Below are positions 1-9,387 of a DNA stretch of 64,000 nt, in pieces. The position numbers and the translations under genes are program-made. The notes beneath the pieces are model-generated. The model had not been told where the DNA came from and did not search any database. It was given only the letters and a program-made list of their open reading frames with translations. The stretch comes from Candidatus Gastranaerophilales bacterium (GTDB taxonomy: Bacteria > Cyanobacteriota > Vampirovibrionia > Gastranaerophilales > Gastranaerophilaceae), in assembly GCA_944325885.1 (NCBI GenBank), contig CALVBT010000005.1:1-64000 (forward strand). Direction: 5' to 3'. The first letter of the stretch is position 1. Each line of letters begins with the position of its first letter.

Positions 1-417
1 AACAGGGATTTTGACCCCGAACACGGTATCGGACTGAGTTATGTACTTGTTTGGGCAAGATTTGATGAACAGCTGATTGTGCCAATAATCACTGCCCTGA
101 CAGGCATCTGGGCATCTTTGTGGGTGGTAAAACTCGTCTATCCTTATTTTAAAAACATTAAATTTGTAAGGCTCATGGGTGAAAACACCTACCACATCAT
201 GGCCAACCATCTGCTGGTTATGTACATTATCACGGCCATTTTTCTTTATATGAACGGAATCCCTATTCAAGAACGTGCAAACCATGACATCTACTGGATT
301 TACAACCCGATTCAAACGACTTATCTTTATTTTGTGCTGACTATGGTAATCACGACCTATGCCGGCGTGGGCTTAAAATGGCTAAAAAAAAGATTCTTTA
401 CTTTTGAAGACAAATAA
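1..417 (+). CDS. C-terminal end of a membrane protein, probably acyltransferase-3 family (5' end outside window)
   Basis: The reading frame is open from base 1 and ends at 417, so only the last 138 residues are present. Three hydrophobic segments are visible (about residues 27-45, 58-78 and 101-120), followed by a basic KWLKKRF tail expected on the cytoplasmic side. The stretch MGENTYHIMANHLLVMY resembles the late 'G..S..IY..H' helix of acyltransferase-3/OafA-type membrane acyltransferases, which transfer acyl groups to surface sugars. That family call rests on one motif; any polytopic membrane protein with a similar end is possible. No terminator follows; the next gene starts about 95 bp on. 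Confidence 0.5.
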   Translation, partial: NRDFDPEHGIGLSYVLVWARFDEQLIVPIITALTGIWASLWVVKLVYPYFKNIKFVRLMGENTYHIMANHLLVMYIITAIFLYMNGIPIQERANHDIYWIYNPIQTTYLYFVLTMVITTYAGVGLKWLKKRFFTFEDK

Positions 418-512
418 TAATGAATCTTAATAATATTAATAAAAACCTTTAAAAAAAATCCCTTTAATATATAATTAGGTATAAGTATAATTTAGACATT
501 GCAGGGAAGAGT

Positions 513-1664
513 ATGGCAGACAAAAATTCAAAGAAAAAAATCAAAGTTGCATTTCCACATATGGGAAACATTTATGTTGCGTGGGGTTCGGCCCTCAGAA
601 GACTAGGCGTAGAACCATATATCCCGCCATATTCCAGCAAAAGGACGCTTTCTCTGGGAACAAAAAACAGTCCGGAATCTATCTGCCTGCCTTACAAACT
701 CATTCTCGGCAATTTTATCGAAGCTATTGAAGGCGGTGCCGACTATGTAGCAATGATATCTTCACCCGGAATTTGCAGACTCGGCGAATACGGTGCCGGC
801 ATACAAAACACCCTTGAGGATATGGGCTATCACGCAAACTATATTGAATTGCAGCTCTATGACGGTGTAAAAGGCATGTTCCGCTTTCTCACAGAGCTTA
901 CGGGCGTAAAAAACCCGATTACAATTTTAAGAGCAATTGTTTTTGCTTTCAGAAAAGTTTTTGCCACTGACAGAATGGAAACCATGCTCTCTTTCTACAG
1001 AGCAAGAGAGGTCAAAGTAGGCGATGCTGAAAAAGCCTTTAAAAAAGGCATGAAGCTTATTTATGAAGCAAACCACTACAGAGAACTCAAAAAAGCAGAA
1101 AAAGAAGCAAAAGAATTAATGCAAAAGGTAGAAATTGACCCGAAAAGAGAGATTCTTCACGTTGATTTGACAGGTGAAATCTACCTTGTTCAAGACCCGT
1201 TTTCAAACCAGAACATTGAAAGAGAACTGGGCAAAATGGGTGTACAAACACGCAGAACTCTTACTGTTTCGAGCTTTTTAAGAGATGCTATTATCCCGAA
1301 AATGTTTGTTAAAGGCGAAACACACCTCGAGCGTGCCTTCAGACTGGCAAAACCTTATCTTTCAAGAGATATAGGCGGTGACTCTCTGGAATGTGTTTCT
1401 GATATTGTTTATGCAAACGAAAAAGGCAAAGACGGCATTATCCACATCAGCCCGTTTACCTGCATGCCGGAAATCATGTCACAAAACTTCTTCCCCGCAA
1501 TGAGAGAAAACTGCGACATCCCGATACTGCCTCTTATCATGGATGAACAATCAGGCAAAGCCGGCTACATCACACGTCTTGAGGCATTTGTTGACCTTAT
1601 GAGAAGACGCAAAAGAAGAAAAGAACAAAAACAGTCCGAAAAAACTCCTGCTCAAAAAGCATAA
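513..1664 (+). CDS. 2-hydroxyacyl-CoA dehydratase / CoA-substrate enzyme-activase family protein
   Basis: The 383-residue protein matches the COG3581/DUF2229-type family related to 2-hydroxyglutaryl-CoA dehydratase components. Seen in the sequence: an N-terminal FPHMGNIY stretch, ESICLPYKLILGNFIEA near residue 55, a SPGICRLGEYG segment with a conserved Cys, and a C-terminal HISPFTCMPEI followed by MDEQSGKAGYITRLEAF, which is the family's characteristic end. The cysteines in these motifs are expected to bind an Fe-S cluster. Many anaerobes carry such stand-alone proteins without a known substrate, so the specific reaction is open. The start ATG at 513 has a GGGA ribosome site and a TATAAT box at 486-491. 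The tail is very basic (RRRKRRKEQK). Genes for the other dehydratase subunits are absent nearby. Confidence 0.78.
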   Translation: MADKNSKKKIKVAFPHMGNIYVAWGSALRRLGVEPYIPPYSSKRTLSLGTKNSPESICLPYKLILGNFIEAIEGGADYVAMISSPGICRLGEYGAGIQNTLEDMGYHANYIELQLYDGVKGMFRFLTELTGVKNPITILRAIVFAFRKVFATDRMETMLSFYRAREVKVGDAEKAFKKGMKLIYEANHYRELKKAEKEAKELMQKVEIDPKREILHVDLTGEIYLVQDPFSNQNIERELGKMGVQTRRTLTVSSFLRDAIIPKMFVKGETHLERAFRLAKPYLSRDIGGDSLECVSDIVYANEKGKDGIIHISPFTCMPEIMSQNFFPAMRENCDIPILPLIMDEQSGKAGYITRLEAFVDLMRRRKRRKEQKQSEKTPAQKA

Positions 1665-1740
1665 CAAACCAATTTTGTTTTGTATTTCTGTGCTAAAATT
1701 ATTTCAAGTAGAATTAGAAATAATTAAGGAAATTTGGAAT

Positions 1741-3192
1741 ATGGTTTCACAAGCAGTTAGAGATAAATACGAAGTCGTTATAGGACTGGAAGTACACGCA
1801 CAGCTCAAAACAAAATCTAAAATCTTTGCACCTGATTCAACAGAATTCGGCGCAGAACCTAATACGCACACAAGCACAATCACTCTGGGCATGCCGGGAG
1901 TTTTGCCTGTATTGAACAAAGAATGCGTAAATATGGGTATTTTGTTAGGACTTGCGCTGAACTGCGAAATCCCGCCCCGCTGCAAATTCGACAGAAAACA
2001 GTATTTCTATCCTGATTTGCCGAAAGGATACCAGATTTCCCAGTATGACCAGCCTATTTGTGTAAACGGTCATATAAATATTAACGGCAAAAAAATCGGC
2101 ATAACACGTGCGCACCTTGAAGAAGACGCAGGAAAACTCGTCCACGCAGGTGCTGACGGGCTGGCAGGCTCTTTGTACTCGCTCGTTGACCTCAACAGAG
2201 CAGGCACACCGCTTCTGGAAATCGTATCAGAGCCTGATATGCGCTCCAGCGAAGAAGCAAGAGCCTACATGGAAGAATTGAGAAACATTGTAAGATACAT
2301 AGGCGTTTGCGACGGAAACCTCGAAGAAGGCTCTATGAGATGCGATGCCAATGTTTCTGTAATGCCTAAAGGCTCTGACAAATTCGGTACACGTGCAGAA
2401 ATCAAAAACATAAACAGCTTTTCTGCCCTACAAAGAGCTATAGAATACGAAATCGACAGACAAATAGAAATTGTTGAAGAAGGCGGAGAAGTAGATCAGG
2501 AAACAAGACTCTGGGACGACAACCAGAAAGTAACAAAAACAATGCGCAGCAAAGAAGACGCAAACGACTATCGTTACTTCCCGGAACCTGACCTTATGCC
2601 AGTAGAAATTTCAAGAGAATGGGTAGAAGAAATCAGAGCAAAAATGCCAGAACTCCCCGAAGCAAAACGTAAAAGATACGAAAGCCTCGGCCTCAGTGCT
2701 TATGACGCAAATGTCATGGTAGAACAGATGGAAACAGCTCTTTTCTATGACGAAGTTTTGAAACTCGGAGCTGATTACAGAACAGCAAACAACCTGCTCG
2801 TAGGCGACATAACAGCTTACCTCAAAGAGCATAACGTAAATATCAACCAGACAAAATTGGCTCCAAAGGCTCTTGCTGACCTTGTAAACCTTATCACCAA
2901 AGGCACAATCTCCAACAACATAGCCAAGAAAATTCTGCCCAAAATGCTCGAAACAGGCGCAGACCCGCAAGCTATTGTAGAAAAAGAAGGCCTGAGCGTA
3001 ATTTCTGACGAGGGTGCCATTAAAGAACTTGTACAAAAAGTTGTTGCAAACAACCCTGCACAGGTTCAGGCATACAAAAACGGAAAAACAAACCTTATGG
3101 GATTCTTTGTCGGACAGATTATGAAAGAAACAAAAGGCAGAGCAAACCCGCAGGTTATTAACAAACTCCTCGCAGAAGAATTGAACAAATAA
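1741..3192 (+). CDS. gatB: Aspartyl/glutamyl-tRNA(Asn/Gln) amidotransferase subunit B
   Basis: GatB, with GatA and GatC, converts Glu-tRNA(Gln) (and often Asp-tRNA(Asn)) to the amidated form. The 483-residue length is normal. The N-terminal EVVIGLEVHAQLKTKSK and the EDAGKLVH and RAGTPLLEIVSEPD segments are classic GatB cradle-domain signatures; the last ~150 residues form the YqeY-like tRNA-binding tail. I chose the ATG at 1741 because AAGGA lies just upstream and the protein then starts at the usual place; an in-frame upstream start at 1675 has no ribosome site. gatA and gatC are not in the window. A non-discriminating GltX (41998-43464) would supply the substrate. A strong intrinsic terminator follows directly. 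Confidence 0.97.
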   Translation: MVSQAVRDKYEVVIGLEVHAQLKTKSKIFAPDSTEFGAEPNTHTSTITLGMPGVLPVLNKECVNMGILLGLALNCEIPPRCKFDRKQYFYPDLPKGYQISQYDQPICVNGHININGKKIGITRAHLEEDAGKLVHAGADGLAGSLYSLVDLNRAGTPLLEIVSEPDMRSSEEARAYMEELRNIVRYIGVCDGNLEEGSMRCDANVSVMPKGSDKFGTRAEIKNINSFSALQRAIEYEIDRQIEIVEEGGEVDQETRLWDDNQKVTKTMRSKEDANDYRYFPEPDLMPVEISREWVEEIRAKMPELPEAKRKRYESLGLSAYDANVMVEQMETALFYDEVLKLGADYRTANNLLVGDITAYLKEHNVNINQTKLAPKALADLVNLITKGTISNNIAKKILPKMLETGADPQAIVEKEGLSVISDEGAIKELVQKVVANNPAQVQAYKNGKTNLMGFFVGQIMKETKGRANPQVINKLLAEELNK

Positions 3193-3214
3193 CAACAATA
3201 CAATATAAAAAAGA

Positions 3215-3243
3215 CCCGCAATATAGATTGCGGGCTTTTTTAG
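3215..3243 (+). terminator. Intrinsic terminator of gatB
   Basis: An 8-bp perfect stem (CCCGCAAT / ATTGCGGG) with an ATAG loop is followed by CTTTTTT. It lies 22 bp after the gatB stop codon. Confidence 0.92.
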
Positions 3244-3350
3244 TATTATACAAACCATTTGTAAAGAAATGTAACAGATATAACAAATATTGAAATCGTA
3301 TATATCAAAATGTTTTTATATATATGTGTGTATTTAAAAAGGTAAGTAAA

Positions 3351-4583
3351 ATGTCTTTAACAGTAAACGGTTTAAACAATGTAGCAGGTACTAACGGAAC
3401 AACAAAAACATCAGGTGTTGCTCCCGAAGAAAAAACTGAAGGCTTGTTCGGCGAAAACAAAACAGAAAAAGCTAACGAAACTCAAGACAAAGAAAGAGCA
3501 TTGTTAGAAGCTGAATTGACCAAATTAGAAGCTGAACTGAAAAACCTCGAAAACGAAAAAGCTAACAAAACTGAATACAAAAACGAACTCGAAGCTCAGA
3601 AAAAAGCTATCGAAAACCAAAAAGCTCAAATCGAAGCACAAATCGCAGCAAACGAAGCTTCTATCAAAGCTAACGAAGAAACTATTAAAGAAAACGAAGA
3701 AAATATCACAAAAGCACAGGAAGAAATCGAACAGCTTCAAGAAGAATATGATGCAAAAAACAAAGAAGCTCAAGAACTCAACCAGCAAATCAGCGAAAAA
3801 ATTTCAAAACTCATTAGCGACTCTGATGAAAGCGTAGAAGCTCAACAGCAAAAAATTTCAGCTGCAACTCAAGAAGCTTATGAAAAAGTTCAATCAGGCG
3901 AAATCAAAGAAGACGAAGTTGCTCAATATGTAGCAAAAAAAGTAGGCAACTCTGCTATCGCTGATTCCAGTGCAGATTTTGCAGCTATCAACTCCTTGAA
4001 TACTCAAGTTGCCGCATTACTTCAGAGCGCAACTAACATTACAAATCAAATGAGCGCAAAACAAGATTCTATAAAGACTTATCAAGCAGCTATTTCTGCA
4101 GCACTTGATTCTAACAGTGCATTAAATCAAAAAAATTCACCGTTAAAACAACAGGTAAACGCTCTTAACGGTCAGATTTCTGCAATAGACAAAGAAATCT
4201 CTACAACTAACAAAGAAATCACAACTATTGATAACAAAATTGCAAAAGTTAACGTAAATATCCAGACTACTCAAAACGCACTCAACGCACTGGATAACAA
4301 AGAAGCAGAAAATACTGTTACTGATGACACTACAGTCGTTATCGACGCTCCGGCAACAGATGATGTAACAAACTCAACAAACAACAACTATGTAATCTCA
4401 GAAAACACTCAATCATCAAATCCGTTCCTTGCAATTTCTTATGACAACACTACATACAACAGCATGCTCGATGCATTGAACGCACTTGCTAAAAACAACG
4501 AACAAAATATAGAATCCGCAAGAACTCAGGATAACGAAAACAAACAAGAAATCAGACAAATGTTCCAGGAATTAATCGCTTAA
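3351..4583 (+). CDS. Coiled-coil protein of unknown function
   Basis: I do not recognise this 410-residue protein. It has no signal peptide or membrane segment. Residues ~45-160 are a Glu/Lys/Ala/Asn-rich heptad-like coiled coil (repeats such as ELEAQKKAIENQ); a second helical section spans ~200-320. A Thr/Asn/Asp-rich linker (~325-365) precedes a short helical C-terminus. Start chosen at ATG 3351, with AAAGGT 8-12 bp upstream; an upstream in-frame ATG at 3324 lacks a ribosome site. It converges on 4714-6189, another coiled-coil protein with low-complexity flanks, and the two look like a pair of filament- or scaffold-type proteins (inference). Highly acidic and Lys-rich composition makes chance similarity searches unreliable. 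Confidence 0.72.
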   Translation: MSLTVNGLNNVAGTNGTTKTSGVAPEEKTEGLFGENKTEKANETQDKERALLEAELTKLEAELKNLENEKANKTEYKNELEAQKKAIENQKAQIEAQIAANEASIKANEETIKENEENITKAQEEIEQLQEEYDAKNKEAQELNQQISEKISKLISDSDESVEAQQQKISAATQEAYEKVQSGEIKEDEVAQYVAKKVGNSAIADSSADFAAINSLNTQVAALLQSATNITNQMSAKQDSIKTYQAAISAALDSNSALNQKNSPLKQQVNALNGQISAIDKEISTTNKEITTIDNKIAKVNVNIQTTQNALNALDNKEAENTVTDDTTVVIDAPATDDVTNSTNNNYVISENTQSSNPFLAISYDNTTYNSMLDALNALAKNNEQNIESARTQDNENKQEIRQMFQELIA

Positions 4584-4606
4584 TAATCAAGCAGCATAAT
4601 ATATAA

Positions 4607-4636
4607 AAACTCCGTTTAAATTAAACGGAGTTTTTT
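4607..4636. terminator. Intrinsic terminator between convergent coiled-coil genes
   Basis: A 12-bp stem (AAACTCCGTTTA / TAAACGGAGTTT) with a short loop is flanked by A and T runs, so it can act in both directions. Confidence 0.9.
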
Positions 4637-4691
4637 ATTGCCACTTTATTGCCAGTTTATTACCGCTTTATTACCATTTTGCTGCCGCTTT
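4637..4691. repeat. Five imperfect 11-bp tandem repeats
   Basis: Five back-to-back 11-mers of the type ATTGCCACTTT, ATTGCCAGTTT, ATTACCGCTTT, ATTACCATTTT, GCTGCCGCTTT sit directly after the terminator and before the stop of the minus-strand gene. The period is close to one DNA helical turn. Confidence 0.75.
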
Positions 4692-4713
4692 ATTGTAATA
4701 GCAAACTTAAAGA

Positions 4714-6189
4714 CTACGCTAATTTAAGTTTGAATGGATTTGCACCTGAGTTTGATGCGGATGTACTCTGAGAAGCTGCTGCAGTTGTAGTGTTTGTTGC
4801 AGTTGTAGTATTTGTATTTTGAGTGCTTGATGCAGCTGTTGTTCTTGTTGAAGAAAACATATCAGCTAAAGGATTTTGATAATATCCGTTAGGAGATGCA
4901 TCATGTTTAGCTATATAGCTTCCTGTTTCTCTAATCTGTTGTTCAAAAGCTCTTTTCAATTCATCAGGCATTTCTGATGTACCTGAAGAAGAAGAGCTTC
5001 CGAGCATATTGCCCAATTGACCAAGGCTGCCAAGAGCCTGATTTCCTGCCTGGAAAATGTTTGCAATACGGTCTGTCTTTTTAGCAGCACCTTTGCCTGC
5101 GGATTCTTTGCCTTCTTCAAGCTCTTTCAATACTTCGTCAAGCTGTTGTGCCAACTCGGAAGATTGAGCCTGAACATCTTCTTTTACAGCTTCATAAGCT
5201 TGTTTTTTAGTTTGTAAATCAGCCTGTGCTTTTTCTAAATCGGCTTTTGCTGTTTTAACTTTTTCGTCAGCAGCTTCAACATTTTTTGTTGCTTCATTTA
5301 ATTTTTTTTCTGCTGCAGAAAGTGCTTCTTTGTCATTATCTAATTCAGCTTTTGATTTATCTCTTTCTGCTGTTGCCTGTTGTTTTTGAGCAGTAGCTTT
5401 TTCAAGTTCAGCCTCAGCAAGGTCAAGTTTGGCCTGAGCAGCTTTTTCTGCTGCCTGAGCTGCCGCAAGGGCTGCTTGTGCTGCCGCTACAGCTGCTGCT
5501 GAATACGGCATTGCACCTTGAGCTGCTTGAAGCTGCGCTTCAGCACTTTTTACAGCTGACTGAGCAGAAGAAAGTGTTGCCTTGGCACTTTGTACATTGG
5601 CCTGAGCTTGTGTTTCAGCAGCTTCTGCTTTTTGCAAAGAAACTTCTTTTTTATCCAAATCAGCCTGCTGGGTAGATACTTTCTTATCTTTTGCTACTTT
5701 GTCTTTATCTGCCGCATCTTCAACGCCCTGAGCTTCTGTTAAGCCTTCTGTTGCAGTTGAAACTCTGCCTTCACTGTCTGCAACATTTGCCTGTGAACTA
5801 TCAACAAGGTTTTGTTGATTTTGTACGTTAGACGCATTATCAGGCGATGCAGCAAGTCCGTTTACCGCACCTAACGCCTGAGAAACTACTGTTGTATCAT
5901 TACTGTGTAAAGCGTCATTAGCCATGTCTATTTCTTCCGGAGTTTCGTTACCCGAATTGTTAGTCGGGTTGTTAGACGGATTATTTACAGGATTGCTGCT
6001 GTAATTAGTCGTAGTATAAGTCTTTTTTGAACCTGAAGATTCAAAACCGTCGCCGACATTACCCCAGTTTCCGTTGCCTTCAAGTTTGATTTCAGGCATT
6101 ACAGGATAGTCAGGTGCACAGTAAGTATCTTTATAATATTGTTTTAAATCTACTTTTAAATTTTCTGGATTAAATTTCAGACGGCCCAT
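4714..6189 (-). CDS. Ala/Glu/Lys-rich coiled-coil protein of unknown function
   Basis: I do not recognise this 491-residue protein. It begins with a non-repetitive ~50-residue head (MGRLKFNPENLKVDLKQYY) and a Ser/Asn/Pro-rich linker. A long Ala-rich coiled coil (about residues 130-350, heptads such as AEAETQAQANVQSAKATL) follows, then a Gly/Ser hinge and a Thr/Ala/Asn/Ser-rich tail that ends FKLKLA. No signal peptide or membrane helix is seen. Architecture resembles its convergent neighbour at 3351-4583, suggesting related structural roles. The long alanine-heptad core also resembles streptococcal-type surface coiled coils, but there is no export signal or anchor here, so I leave function open. 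Confidence 0.72.
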   Translation of the reverse strand: MGRLKFNPENLKVDLKQYYKDTYCAPDYPVMPEIKLEGNGNWGNVGDGFESSGSKKTYTTTNYSSNPVNNPSNNPTNNSGNETPEEIDMANDALHSNDTTVVSQALGAVNGLAASPDNASNVQNQQNLVDSSQANVADSEGRVSTATEGLTEAQGVEDAADKDKVAKDKKVSTQQADLDKKEVSLQKAEAAETQAQANVQSAKATLSSAQSAVKSAEAQLQAAQGAMPYSAAAVAAAQAALAAAQAAEKAAQAKLDLAEAELEKATAQKQQATAERDKSKAELDNDKEALSAAEKKLNEATKNVEAADEKVKTAKADLEKAQADLQTKKQAYEAVKEDVQAQSSELAQQLDEVLKELEEGKESAGKGAAKKTDRIANIFQAGNQALGSLGQLGNMLGSSSSSGTSEMPDELKRAFEQQIRETGSYIAKHDASPNGYYQNPLADMFSSTRTTAASSTQNTNTTTATNTTTAAASQSTSASNSGANPFKLKLA

Positions 6190-6403
6190 TTTTTACTTAC
6201 TCTCTTTCTTACTTTTGTTCTCTTATATATATAAAAACCTTGCAGGACAAATAATTGCCATATTCTTATATACTTTTTATATATTGTTTACATAACTTTA
6301 CAATTGTATAGTTTTGTTACATTATCTCTTTATACTTTTTATATTTAGCAATTTTTAATCTCAATTAGACTTTACATGTGTGTAGGAACTTGTGAGGCGA
6401 ATT

Positions 6404-6793
6404 ATGAAAGTTAATTTTTCAAATACTTTTACAAATGCAAAAAACAGTATCTCTAACGGTTTTAAAAACCATATTAAACCTAAATTACAAGACGGGTGGC
6501 AATATACTAAAGATTTAAAAAAAGATGTTGTCGATTTTGTGAAGAAAAACCCTAAAAAAACAGGCACTATTGCAGCAGCATCATTGCTGGGCATCAGTGC
6601 AATTGCACTCGGGGTTAAGGCTGTAAAAGATTTTGTAGAAACAAAAAAACAAAACAAAATCTTAAAACACTGGGTAGCCAATCAGGCCGAATCCATTAAT
6701 GATTACAGAAAAATGGTAAAAATGAACACCCAAATAATTGGTGCGCAAAATGACGTCATTGATGCAATGAAATCAAAACATACAGAAGCATAA
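6404..6793 (+). CDS. Small membrane-associated protein of unknown function
   Basis: A 129-residue basic protein: an amphipathic N-terminal half (residues 1-45), one hydrophobic segment (about 49-70, TGTIAAASLLGISAIALGV), then a charged helical C-terminus. The ATG at 6404 is preceded by GAGGCGA at a good distance; an in-frame ATG 12 bp upstream would leave no room for that site. No domain is recognised. It stands alone between the coiled-coil gene and comEC and ends at a strong terminator. Confidence 0.7.
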   Translation: MKVNFSNTFTNAKNSISNGFKNHIKPKLQDGWQYTKDLKKDVVDFVKKNPKKTGTIAAASLLGISAIALGVKAVKDFVETKKQNKILKHWVANQAESINDYRKMVKMNTQIIGAQNDVIDAMKSKHTEA

Positions 6794-6835
6794 ATCCATA
6801 ACTACCAATAACCTGTAAACCTTTTTAAACCTACA

Positions 6836-6886
6836 AAAGTCCTTCAAAATTTCTTGCAAAAGATTTGCAATTGAAGGACTTTTTTA
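6836..6886 (+). terminator. Intrinsic terminator, nested hairpin
   Basis: An outer stem AAGTCCTTCAA / TTGAAGGACTT encloses an inner stem TTGCAAA / TTTGCAA and is followed by a run of six T. Confidence 0.88.
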
Positions 6887-6921
6887 TATCATAATTTTAT
6901 ACGCAAAATAAAGTGTATTGG

Positions 6922-9387
6922 ATGAGTGTTTTGGATTCAACAAAAATTAACACAACAATTACATTCACCTCGTTTTACATAGCGGGTATTGTTGCATATT
7001 TTATGCATATCGTGCCTTTTGTAGGATTTATACTTTTGATTCTGGCCTGTTTTTTGCTTTTCAAAAAGCTTGTCAGTGCAAAAGCCGCAATACTATTTTA
7101 TCTTATGTTTGCGCTTGCGCTTGTAAACTGCACACTGCAGGTAAAAAGCTATGACAGTCTGTCAAAATTTCTCCCGTCAAAGGCAAAAATCACAGGCACG
7201 GTCTTGAGTATTCCGACAACAAACAACAACGGAAAAACAAAATTCTACCTGAAAGCCCAGAGCGGAATTTTTGACGGAGAAAAAGCGCAGAATCTTGATG
7301 CAAAAACCATTGTCACAATATATGACACGCCGGAAAATATTTCAAAAATCAAAATTGCAGACAAAATAGAGCTGTACGGAAAATTGAGAAATCCAATAAA
7401 AGCCTCAAACCCCTCGCAGTTTGACTATGCAAATTATCTGAAGAATCACGGAATATTCTCCACCTACTATGTCAATTCCGGCAGCTGGAAAATTGTTTCT
7501 GAGCCTCAAAGTATCAGCGGAAAATTCTTGCAAAAACTAAATGACACAAGGCTAAAGATACTCGAACATCAAAAGAAATACATAAAAAGCCCCAACATAG
7601 AGGTTCTTGGCGGAATTGTTTTTGGCGACGATGCAATAAATCCGCCTGTTCACATAAAAAATTCTTTTATAAACTCAGGCCTGCTGCACATACTCGCAGC
7701 ATCAGGGATGAATGTTTCGATTATTTTCGGTATATGGTTTTTCATAGCATCGAGGCTGAGGCTTAATTACAGATTTATACTGTTTTCCGGTGCAATTCTT
7801 GTTGCTTTTTACACGCTTATGACAGGGATGGGACCGTCTGTTTTGAGAGCAGCATTGATGATAGAATTTGTACTTTTAGGCAAAATGATTGACCGTGACA
7901 CAGACAGCATTTCGCTTGTGTTTTTTGTTGCGTTTTTAATGCTTTTATACAACCCTGCAATGATTAATGATGTGGGATTTCAGCTTTCTTTTGTAGTTAC
8001 ATTTGCGCTGATGTATTACTGTCCGCCTGTGCTTGAACCTATCAAAAACAAATTTTTAGAATTTATTGCAGGGGCCGTGCTTATTCCGTTTGTTGCACAG
8101 CTTTTTGCCAGCCCTATTCAGATGTTTTATTTCAACACTTATGCCACATACTCTGTTCTGGCAAATTTTGTTATAACACCGTTCGTTATGATAATAAGCT
8201 GTCTTGGTTTTGCGGGTTCAATACTGGCGATGCTGCCGTTTGAAGGGTTTGTTGACCTGATATGCAAGAGTTTTTCTTACATACTCAACCCTGTTGTTAC
8301 CTGTTTGATAAACATATCTCACTATTTTGCAGGGCTGCCTCATTCGCTTTTGACAACATTTCATCCTTCGTATTTGCAGATTGTTTTGTATTATACATTA
8401 TTGATTCTGTTCGGATTTTTATTAAGACAAAAATTTGCAAACAAAAAACTCTTAACCTCAGTTCTGGTTTTGTTTGTTTTTCTGTGTCTGAGCTTTATCA
8501 AAATTCCGTCAAAAGACTGTGAAATCCTTGTCTTTGATGTGGGCAACGCTGACAGCTTTTTAATAAAAACGCCAAAGAACAAGTACATAATCATAGACAC
8601 GGCCCACGGACTGTACGAAGGGTCAAAAGCAACATTTTCTCAGGCAGATTCTATCATCAACAAATATTTAAAAGACAACGGCATAAAAATCATTGATTTG
8701 ATGATACTGACACATTTTGACTCTGACCACTCGGGCGGTGCCATTGATATCATGAAATCCGTCACGGTCAAAAAAGTTGTTTTAAACAAAGATAAAGATT
8801 ATTCCAAAACAACAAAAGCAATAATGTCTTATCTTAAACAAAACAATATCCAAACCAAAGACGCAGTTAACAAAGACATTTTGTACAAAGAGCAGAATTT
8901 CAGCATAACAGCATATACTCCTGACTTTACAAAAGGAAAAAACGACAATGACAATTCCACAATCACACTTTTGTCCTTCAAAGACTTTGATATGCTGTTT
9001 ATGGGGGATGGCAGTGTCAAAAGTTTTAACAAAATCAAAAAAGACCTACCGAAAAATGATATAGAAATTCTAAAATCCGGCCACCACGGTGCAAAAAACA
9101 CTGTCACCTCAAAAATGCTAAAAACAATAAACACGGACGCAGCAATCATCTCCACAGGCCTAAACAACTACGGCCACCCTGCAAGAGAAACTCTCAATGT
9201 TCTATACGAAAACAACATAAAAATTTATCGCACTGATGTAAACAATGCGATAAAAATTATTTCTGACGGTCAAAATTACAAAATCTTTAATTTTGACTCC
9301 AATAAAAAACGCTTCCGATTAGTCGTTTCTGAGCCTTGCCAGAAGCTGCAAAATTTCGACATACAGCCACACAAGAGTAACCATTAA
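6922..9387 (+). CDS. comEC: ComEC/Rec2 DNA-uptake channel protein
   Basis: ComEC forms the inner-membrane channel that imports single-stranded DNA during natural transformation. The ~821-residue protein has the full architecture: N-terminal membrane helices, an OB-like extracellular domain (~residues 65-200), the multi-helix Competence domain with the signature LHILAASGMNVSIIFG (~255), and a C-terminal metallo-beta-lactamase-like domain with HFDSDH (~597-602), which in this family may act as a nuclease. I place the start at ATG 6922; a GTG at 6913 is possible and neither has a strong ribosome site. The last 69 bp overlap the convergent 9319-10053 gene. With the pilin and PilT elsewhere in the window it suggests pilus-assisted DNA uptake (inference). 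Confidence 0.93.
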   Translation: MSVLDSTKINTTITFTSFYIAGIVAYFMHIVPFVGFILLILACFLLFKKLVSAKAAILFYLMFALALVNCTLQVKSYDSLSKFLPSKAKITGTVLSIPTTNNNGKTKFYLKAQSGIFDGEKAQNLDAKTIVTIYDTPENISKIKIADKIELYGKLRNPIKASNPSQFDYANYLKNHGIFSTYYVNSGSWKIVSEPQSISGKFLQKLNDTRLKILEHQKKYIKSPNIEVLGGIVFGDDAINPPVHIKNSFINSGLLHILAASGMNVSIIFGIWFFIASRLRLNYRFILFSGAILVAFYTLMTGMGPSVLRAALMIEFVLLGKMIDRDTDSISLVFFVAFLMLLYNPAMINDVGFQLSFVVTFALMYYCPPVLEPIKNKFLEFIAGAVLIPFVAQLFASPIQMFYFNTYATYSVLANFVITPFVMIISCLGFAGSILAMLPFEGFVDLICKSFSYILNPVVTCLINISHYFAGLPHSLLTTFHPSYLQIVLYYTLLILFGFLLRQKFANKKLLTSVLVLFVFLCLSFIKIPSKDCEILVFDVGNADSFLIKTPKNKYIIIDTAHGLYEGSKATFSQADSIINKYLKDNGIKIIDLMILTHFDSDHSGGAIDIMKSVTVKKVVLNKDKDYSKTTKAIMSYLKQNNIQTKDAVNKDILYKEQNFSITAYTPDFTKGKNDNDNSTITLLSFKDFDMLFMGDGSVKSFNKIKKDLPKNDIEILKSGHHGAKNTVTSKMLKTINTDAAIISTGLNNYGHPARETLNVLYENNIKIYRTDVNNAIKIISDGQNYKIFNFDSNKKRFRLVVSEPCQKLQNFDIQPHKSNH

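Noticed and set aside
2611-3258. 215-residue open frame on the minus strand inside gatB
   Set aside because: It is antisense to the conserved gatB coding sequence, has Cys/Phe-rich nonsense composition and no ribosome site.
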